Below are positions 57,263-64,000 of a DNA stretch of 64,000 nucleotides, in pieces. The stretch covers positions 37,403,234-37,467,233 of the forward strand of contig JBCFYV010011164.1 in the NCBI GenBank assembly GCA_039000515.1, in the 5' to 3' direction. The notes beneath the pieces are model-generated. The model was not told the DNA's origin and did no database searches. It worked only from the letters and a program-made list of their open reading frames with translations. How positions within the stretch are numbered: the first letter of the stretch is position 1; the number at the start of each line of letters is the position of its first letter. The position numbers and the translations under genes were made by a program. Origin of the DNA: Timema cristinae (taxonomy: Eukaryota; Arthropoda; Insecta; Phasmatodea; Timematidae).

Positions 57263-57266
<4 letters not shown>
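57100..57266 (+). repeat. S3 SINE relic, tail cut by an S1
   Basis: GGGTTTGAACTCTTGCTCG box B/junction, TTCCTAAATTGTCCCCC and TTTCCTCTAAAATGTTGCC body, and a tail AGCCCGGATGGAAGAGTA ending where the S1 inserts. Confidence 0.65.
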
Positions 57267-57299
<33 letters not shown>

Positions 57300-57566
57300 G
57301 CACCGCGTCTTACTACCCATTCGGGTTATACGCACTTACGCTAATGTATAATGGTAGGGTGATTGTGAGATGAAATGAAGGACCTACAGTTTAACGTGGA
57401 ATCCGAACCACGGTAGCGGCCTGGCATTCCCCACATTCACAAGATGTCTTGTCAGAGGTGAAGGAAGGGTTTGGTAATCAGATAAATCTGTGCCAGGACC
57501 GAGGATTGAACCCCGGCCGCCAGCATAGAAGTCTTGACACCTTACCCCTAGACCACCAGGTCACCC
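57267..57566 (-). repeat. S1 SINE, full length
   Basis: (ATT)n, GCACCGCGTCTTACTACCCA, GTGGAATCCGAACCACGGTA, GGATTGAACCCCGGCC, CCCCTAGACCACCAGGTCAC. Duplication GATGGAAGAGTA (57255-57266) versus GATGCAAGAGTA (57567-57578), one mismatch. Confidence 0.92.
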
Positions 57567-57579
57567 GATGCAAGAGTAA

Positions 57580-58460
57580 AAAATATATGTTTTTTTTATA
57601 CATGAAACTTAATAAAATGTCCCTTTATTTGTGTGTGGATTATTTACCCCTGTAAAATATAATATTATTTTACAGTATGGGTTGAGCCCTGTGAAAGAAA
57701 GAATGGCGGTTCTACCCCTGAGGAAATGGCCGAGCATTACGTTCTCACCCAGTGCCTCGTATGTCCTGCTAATGATGTATTATGTGAATGTATGGGCTTT
57801 CCACAGGTAATAAGGTCAACCCTCCCTCCACCTACCCCTTAACACACCTTTCACACACACATACACGCATGCATGTACTCTGCACTTTGCACTTACCTTA
57901 CCTTTCCTTCCCGGTGGGTGCAAAACAGTGTTACCTAACATTCGACCCAGAAAAGTTGGCGCTTGGGTCACTTTTTCCCTTCGATTACATTGGTTAGGAT
58001 TTTCATGAATACTCTGAAAAAAAAACTAATATGTGTTTATACTGATTGACTAAGAAATATACCTATGTATTTGGAAATTGAATAATGTATTTTCATTTTA
58101 TTTCCCTTTATTAAAGTGTTTGTCAACAGTCGAAACCTCTAACAGGCTAGCATTGAAAAAAAATACATTTTACAACGCTTACCAAGAAATAAATAGACTA
58201 CCTTTGTGCACAATGAATTACAACTATATTGAGTTGGTAGCAAAGTAATACAGATTTAAAAAAAAACACGAAGCTAAACAAATAGTAATAATTAGTAGTG
58301 AACCGTCAACAATAAACAAACGTTAAGTAATCAATCACAAGGGTGTATCTTGAAGAACTTCCTATTAAGTTTGGTTTATCTTTTGTGATAAATAATAATT
58401 ACGTGCCCTTTATAAACACATTCCTATAATCAATCTAGTGGGCTACTGTCAAACTTCTTT
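57580..58460. other. no gene recognised
   Basis: The 57680-58000 part is less AT-rich, with CA-rich text at about 57850-57880. The frame at 57788-57997 has no recognised features. Confidence 0.4.
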
Positions 58461-58461
58461 T

Positions 58462-58690
58462 GAGCACCGCGTCTTACTATCTATTTGGGCTATCCGCATA
58501 GTCACACTAATGGGGTAAAGATGAAGAAAGTAGAATTTCGAGAAAATATGTCAGCATCTGCTCTTAGGAAATGTGGGGAAACCATTTTGGAAAATCATTC
58601 TCAATACACCCAACCAGGATTCGAATTTTGGTCTACCCGTTACGGGTGGTACAGTCTACTGGTACTGACGCATTATACTATGTTAACACT
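58462..58690 (-). repeat. S3 SINE relic
   Basis: GAGCACCGCGTCTTACTATC tail, ACTAATGGGGTAAAGATGAA body, CCAACCAGGATTCGAATTTTG box B, GTACTGACGCATTATACTAT head on the plus strand. Confidence 0.75.
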
Positions 58691-58732
58691 GATTGGGACT
58701 AACTTTTTATTTTGAATATTTAGATTGAAGTC

Positions 58733-58925
58733 CACCTCAGTGATCTTGGGGTAAAGCACTCGTCCCAGGACCCGATGTTCGTGGCTTCAAACCCAACTGG
58801 TGTTAACGGATTTTTCCTGAGTGATAAAAATCTATAGCACAACTTCCTCCGGAGAGGAAGTAAAGCCGTTGGTTCCATGTTGATTGTGCCATGTAAGATA
58901 TCACTGGAAGGCATGTGAAAATACC
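58733..58925 (+). repeat. S5 tRNA-headed SINE
   Basis: CCTCAGTGATCTTGGGGTAA head, GTGGCTTCAAACCCAAC box B relic, then CCTCCGGAGAGGAAGTAAAG and GGTTCCATGTTGATTGTGCC. The minus-strand frame here (58914-58720) is a SINE translation and not a gene. Confidence 0.6.
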
Positions 58926-58964
58926 TTTCCCGGTAAAATTGGTAGTCTCTTTCGCTCTTGCTTA

Positions 58965-59030
58965 TAGAAATTTTCGTGTGCTGATATAATCAGTAGGTTC
59001 AGAAAGTTCACGTTAAATATCTGGAAAAAA
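58965..59030 (+). repeat. S4 SINE tail
   Basis: GTGTGCTGATATAATCAGTA, GGTTCAGAAAGTTCACGTTA and AATATCTGG then an A run is the S4 3' end, strongly 5'-truncated. Confidence 0.7.
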
Positions 59031-59425
59031 AAAATTATCAGTAAGAACTTTTTAAACCTTCAAATAATAGCCCAAGACACACAACTTCAGCACAGCTTAT
59101 TAAACACATCCAGCCCTATAAACTACATATTTACCAATCGAGTAACCGGATAAACCCGTATATGCATCAGCACTACCTGGATAGAACCAGAGCCCCCCCC
59201 CACCTCTCTGAACCCTTAGCCATAGGGTTTTGTTTTATGATCAGTAGAGCAAAGTTCTCATTTGTGTCTTTATTTAATGAACGATTCTATCAGTAACTAA
59301 AAGAGTATGCACCCGCACTCTACTGGAAATATGATTGAGAACTACTCTCGTGATAAATCCAGTCCTAGTTCCTCCGGCCGGAAATCCAACTTGGTAACGT
59401 TGCCAGGCGTGAGTAAAAATGAAAG

Positions 59426-59426
<1 letters not shown>

Positions 59427-59482
<56 letters not shown>

Positions 59483-59495
59483 TTTATATATATGT
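59427..59495. repeat. (AT)n microsatellite
   Basis: About 70 bp of AT dinucleotides with two small interruptions; it can form a cruciform. Confidence 0.95.
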
Positions 59496-59499
59496 GTAT

Positions 59500-60220
59500 A
59501 ATCAACCCATTTTCCCCCAGCCATATTTCACCACAGTTAGTATATATGTGGGTGCTAGGCCCTTGTTGTACTGACATGGCACACACGAAGCATATAGGCC
59601 CACACATATGTTCATTGTTGTTCTAGAAAACTCCTCTTCACCTCCGAAACCCTTCATATCAAAGAGATAAAGGGCTGGAGAGGGGAAGTGTGTAGGGGTT
59701 TGGGGAAATATGTATGAGGGAGTATATGGACTCGAAAAAGTTAGCCTACGTACCTCGTTCATCACCATTTCGTTCAATTTACTTTTTTTTTTTTCACCCT
59801 TCTTTCTCTCATACAATGTATTTTTGTTCACCCTCGTAATAAGAATGAAAAGGTTGAAGGGGGTAGGAAGGGGGTGTATAGAACTCTAATAATACTTCAT
59901 GTCCTATCGTTCAGTTAATTTTTTTTTTTTTCCTCCCTCGATGGTTTCACCTTTTCCCATGACAGGTTTTGAAATATATTAATACCAGGTTATTTATTGG
60001 GACTCGGCTCATATTGAATGGGCGCATGCGTGGAAATAACTCCTCTGACCATGTGTGTAGGCGGGAGGGAATTTTGGCAAATTATCAGATCATGTTAACT
60101 TTGGGTTATACATGGGTGAAATACGGAAAAAACCATTTACTTGATTTAAGTATAACTTTTTTTCTACTAGGAAACTTTGAAAAACTAAAAGGAGTGTAAC
60201 TCAACTTCATTAAAGTCCAA
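59500..60220. other. no gene recognised
   Basis: Polypurine/polypyrimidine-rich DNA. Short frames on both strands lack recognisable content. Confidence 0.4.
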
Positions 60221-60221
60221 G

Positions 60222-60470
60222 GCCGCCTCCAGTATACGAATGTTCTAAGGCGTCACTCTCGTTTTAAACTAGACTGATGATCCGGAGAGGTCAGGGTTCA
60301 ATACGCGGTATTTTGAAGGTGTTTTCTTAAATGGTTTCCCACTCTTCTTCCACGCAAATGTGGATATACTACATCTTAAATACTTCCTTCATCTTTACTC
60401 TATTAGAGTAATTATCATATGTGTATAACCTGAGCAGTTAGTAAGAGACAAGTGATGAAAAATAATAACA
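60222..60470 (+). repeat. S3 SINE, moderately decayed
   Basis: CCGCCTCCAGTATACGAATG head, GGTCAGGGTTCAATACGCGG box B, CTTCTTCCACGCAAATGTGG body and a tail GTATAACCTGAGCAGTTAGT. Confidence 0.78.
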
Positions 60471-60559
60471 AAAAAGTCCCAAGTAGGACGACTACTTTAA
60501 AGAAATCCCACCAAAAAGTATACCACGTCACTTAACACATGTAAAAGCCATTTTCTTTA

Positions 60560-60790
60560 GACCTGCATCAGTGATCACGTGTCTTATGTTCTCAGGAACA
60601 CAAAATACTAAATCTCTGGTTGTGGGGAGGTCAAGGTTCAAATCTAGGCCGGATGCATTGGAGTTGGTTTTCCCTCTGTTTTCCCCATCCTCTCGCTTTG
60701 TTAATGTAGGTTCATTTCATTTGTCATCCTCTCAAACCTTAAATATCAAATTAAGTGGCTGCATGGATGAAAAATGTATTTGTTGAAATC
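60560..60790 (+). repeat. S3 SINE relic
   Basis: ACCTGCATCAGTGATCACGT head, AAGGTTCAAATCTAGGCCGG box B/junction, TTAATGTAGGTTCATTTC body. The tail is decayed. Confidence 0.65.
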
Positions 60791-60861
60791 GGGGCTTACC
60801 ATTTCACAGTGATGAAATAACGGACGGGACATTGTGTACTGGGTCTGTTTTAGAATTAAGT

Positions 60862-60930
60862 TATTTTGTAAATCATGTGGTGATATTATCAGTCGATTTA
60901 GAAAGTCCACGTCAAATACCCTAAATTAAA
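60862..60930 (+). repeat. S4 SINE tail
   Basis: TTTTGTAAATCATGTGGTGA, CAGTCGATTTAGAAAGTCC and ACGTCAAATACCC match the S4 3' end. Confidence 0.65.
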
Positions 60931-62479
60931 AATAATAGCCTTACAATTGTTTGTACTAATTAAAATATGCTTACATGTAAATTATCATAATGCTTGGAAT
61001 CAATTTAATCAGGTTGATTTAAAGTTAATCTTGTTAAAACCAGATTTATTGAAACATAATACTAGTTCTTATATCTGAATATTTTTCATTTGTTGAATCT
61101 CTTACACATTTAATGTATCTTAGGCAACATTTCATTTCCTTTCATGACTAAAATTTCTATAGTAAATAATATACTCAATACACTAAAATATGAAAATTAA
61201 AAATGAAATACTTATAAACAAAGCTAGTTTAGAAACATAAATTCTCAATTTTACAGACCAGCCTTAGTTTAGTTAGCCCCTAAAGTTTTGCCAGGGGCAT
61301 CGCACTGGAGGGGGAGATAGGCGCTTAGGGGGTCTCACCCCCTTCAATGTTAGGTAAAAGCTTGAAAGTTGTGAATTTTGGGGAGTCGATATCTTTAGTT
61401 GGGAACTCCTAAAATTACTCCGTAATACCGTACTTTCAATTATGACAGTTTTCCGCAGACTTGTACAAACAAATTTTAAATTTACCAACTATCGATCCCT
61501 ACTCTTCAAAAGTTCCCAACTTCATAACTCGTCAAACCTTGGAAGGAAATAGCTTCTCTAGTAGATTGTATGGAAAGCTTAGTTAATCAAGTTGGTTAGT
61601 AATACCGTTGTCTCATGCCTACTAGTTTTAAGGCTGGTACTACTACTGCTACTACCATTACTACTACTAGACACTGTAGCCTTAAGAAGGTTAGTTAGTA
61701 TTTTAAATTGATCATTTGATAAATCTTGGAGTTTCTACAAACCAAATCTTGTTAGTTTTCTACACGCAAATATGATGAATGTCAAAACAAATAACACTTG
61801 TAACTTGAAAAATCCATCTTTTAACAAATAACTTCAAAAATTCAGTTGCCTAAAACCCCAATTCAATACCCAATTATTGCCTCGAATTTAAAATTTTCCC
61901 GGGGGAAGACCCCCTTGCCCTCCTGTTAACTAGGGAGTATTCCATACCATTCCATTTCGGACCCTCCCCCTCCCCCCCTCCCCGGTGTTCTCAACGTTGC
62001 CCCCTTGTACTATCCCTGGTTATCTGGGAATGTTTTATATTTTCAAAACGCAAAGAGATGGGAAATTTACTTTCTCATATCCCTTGCCCCATATATTTAG
62101 TGTGACGCCGCCCTTTAGTTCCACTCATATTCTGACGTAATTTCTTGGTTAAATGAACGCGAATTTCCGTTACAAAGCAAATTTAGCCATCAAAACTACA
62201 CCAATACTACAATATAGCAACACTAGGACTCGAATTGCATTCAGAACTTTTAAAATATCATCTACACGCACATTTCATAATCCAACCTCCCGGAAAAAAA
62301 ATGTATTTAAATTTTTCCATCTTAAATTATTTGTGCTTTAAGTATCTACTTGTCTATGTCCATATTTTAACGTCAATGATAGCCTTCATTTATTTACACT
62401 GCCATCATCTGTACCCCAACGAACAGTATGTTTAGTCAGTGAGTAAGTTCCTTAATACCTAGACTTAGGTAAGACTTTT
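60931..62479. other. no gene assigned; two C-run blocks
   Basis: GGGGGTCTCACCCCC at about 61328-61342 and CCCGGGGGAAGACCCCC at about 61899-61915 are small stems about 570 bp apart, in otherwise AT-rich DNA. They may mark an old unclassified transposon. Short frames here are not supported. Confidence 0.35.
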
Positions 62480-62775
62480 CCGGATTAAAATATAATAATA
62501 ATAATAATTAATACCGCATCTTACTACCCGTTCGGGTTATACGCACTTACGCTAATGTGTAAATGGTAGGGTGATTGTGAGATGAAATGAAGGACCTACA
62601 GTTTAACGTGGAATCCGAACCACGGTGGAGGCCTGGCATTCCACACATTACAAGATATCTTGTCAGAGGTGAAGGAAGGGTTTGGTAATCAGATAAATCT
62701 GTGCCGGGACCGAGGATTGAACCCCGGCCGCCAGCATAGAAGTCTGACACGTTACCCCTAGACCACCAGGTCACC
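62480..62775 (-). repeat. S1 SINE, full length
   Basis: (AAT)n/ATT-rich start, ACCGCATCTTACTACCCGTT, GTGGAATCCGAACCACGGTG, GGATTGAACCCCGGCC, CCCCTAGACCACCAGGTCAC. A duplication is not clear (AATAT at most). Confidence 0.92.
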
Positions 62776-63900
62776 AATATGTTAATGTTCTTGATATTCT
62801 TATATACGTAAGATTTTGTAAGTCATATGCTCATTCACTTATTACATTTTCATGTAATCATGTATCCATCTGTCAATCGATTATTAATTAGAGAAATAAA
62901 TTAATGTGATTGTTGATCCCCACGCTGGTAATTAGTTTACATTTCTAAATATTCATTAATTATTATTGCTCTACGATAAACGATAGACGCCCATTTCACG
63001 AGTCTCCTATCAAAACAACAGTACATACCTGATGAAATTTCACATAGCCTACTCATTTAATGAAATAAGTTGGATAATAATTGTATATAGTTACAAAACT
63101 GTTTTACCACAAACTTGCAATTATTGTTTTGTAATTAGCTTCACATCAAGAACTATCATTTGACGTTCATTACCGTTTCATATTTTTAATTTTGATTTTA
63201 ACTTAACCTAGTTGTTTTTTTTCCATAGCCTAATGTTATTTTTCTCTTCTTCAATTTTGTATCGGTAACAAAGACGTGATTTTTAAATAATGTCTAATAT
63301 CAAGATTGACGAAATGATTCTGAATTATATGTTATTAAAGTCCTTGGTACATTTACATGATTTTATTTTTCTTGTGAGATTTTTTTTTTTCTTTCTTCTT
63401 GTTTGCTAATGATAGGTTGTGGAGAGAGCTGGTCATAATTGGGTCGCCATGTTGTTGTTGAAGTTGTAATATGGGCAAGTCACGATTCTTCGGCATATAT
63501 AGGCTTCGAAAACAGCGAAAGTTGTTCGAGAACAACCAACTACATGGATTATATCACAATCATCTTAATAACTCAAACGGCTGATCTCACTCCCTCCTGG
63601 TGGACAAACATATTGTAAAAAGAAAGTGTTTTTAATTACGGCCCTTCATAAACTTCTCAGATCAAACATGTTTCATTCGAAAACTTTAATTCAAATGATA
63701 AGACTTATTGTTATTAATTTATATTACTATCAAAATGTGTCAACTATGGAAAGATTTATTAAACTATAGTGTCAGGATTGAATATTATTTTTAATATTAA
63801 AAACGACCGTACGAATGAGACGTTTTAAATAGTTCGATTTTCATAGGAAGCTCCTTTTAGAATACAGAAAATTTTTTTTTACTGTTCCCAACATATATAA
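62776..63900. other. AT-rich, no gene recognised
   Basis: No SINE, RNA gene or supportable coding frame. A GTCGCCATGTTGTTGTTGAA segment near 63440 is the only less AT-rich patch. Confidence 0.45.
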
Positions 63901-64000
63901 TACCCGCTTCAGTGGACAAATGGTTTAAGGCGTCACTCTAGTGAGACTGGCCTGCTGATGACGGGGATAGCGGGTTTCGAGTACCGGTTGGGTTTACTGA
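63901..64000 (+). repeat. S3 SINE, cut by the window end
   Basis: ACCCGCTTCAGTGGACAAAT head, GACTGGCCTGCTGATGACGG, and a box B GGGTTTCGAGTACCGG. The body runs past the edge. Confidence 0.75.

Noticed and set aside
58720..58914. 64-codon minus-strand frame
   Set aside because: It is the antisense translation of an S5 SINE.
59365..59607. Open frames across the (AT)n microsatellite
   Set aside because: Tyr/Ile repeats from an AT dinucleotide run, not a protein.

Overview
The window is AT-rich animal nuclear DNA, most likely from an arthropod. That placement rests on a Jockey-clade non-LTR retrotransposon, many tRNA-headed SINEs with target-site duplications, a decayed hAT transposon with a transposase relic, and long intronless stretches with no operons. 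Species cannot be read from the sequence. No complete host gene is visible. Three short stretches look like possible host exons (2286-2599 +, 48243-48280 +, 54740-54960 -), and only the last combines a splice acceptor, an open frame, a stop and a poly(A) signal.

Most recognisable content is retroposons, which I grouped into six working families. S1 has a tRNA head with box A TGGTCTAGGGG and an (AAT)n end (eight copies). S2 has box A TGGCGTAGTTGG and box B GGTTCGAATC (four copies). S3 has the head GGTGGCCGAATGGTCTAAGG and is the oldest and most abundant, with about 35 mostly decayed copies. S4 ends in a GTGCACGTTAAATACC-like tail. S5 and S6 are minor tRNA-headed groups. S1, S2 and S3 have different heads but end in nearly the same 3' tail, which contains the hairpin ACCCGAACGGGT. 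This suggests they borrow one LINE machinery. Several copies carry 8-15 bp target-site duplications.

Layout: 1-3.1 kb holds old SINE pieces and a possible exon. 3.1-5.2 kb holds an S3 SINE followed by another S3 whose tRNA head has expanded into a 24 x 50 bp minisatellite. 5.2-16.7 kb is scattered SINEs and empty AT-rich DNA. 16.75-17.98 kb is a large imperfect palindrome with about 540 bp arms, with an S1 inserted at its edge. 18-33.3 kb is a graveyard of S3 and S4 relics with two small hairpin elements. 33.57-44.3 kb contains two near-identical tandem copies of a Jockey retrotransposon (ORF1 gag with three zinc knuckles, ORF2 endonuclease/reverse transcriptase). The first copy is cut off in mid-RT, and the joint is followed by about 1.2 kb that looks like unpolished sequence. 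45.74-46.87 kb is a dead hAT element. 48-64 kb returns to SINE relics, including an S3-S2 tandem at 52.4-52.9 kb.

The two Jockey ORF1 frames are intact. All ORF2 frameshifts are single-base differences in G or C runs and fall at different places in the two copies, except one shared G run. The underlying element may therefore be young and intact, with some lesions being sequence errors. The most interesting items are the shared-tail SINE system with a chimera, the head-derived minisatellite, the long palindrome, and the suspicious tandem duplication.
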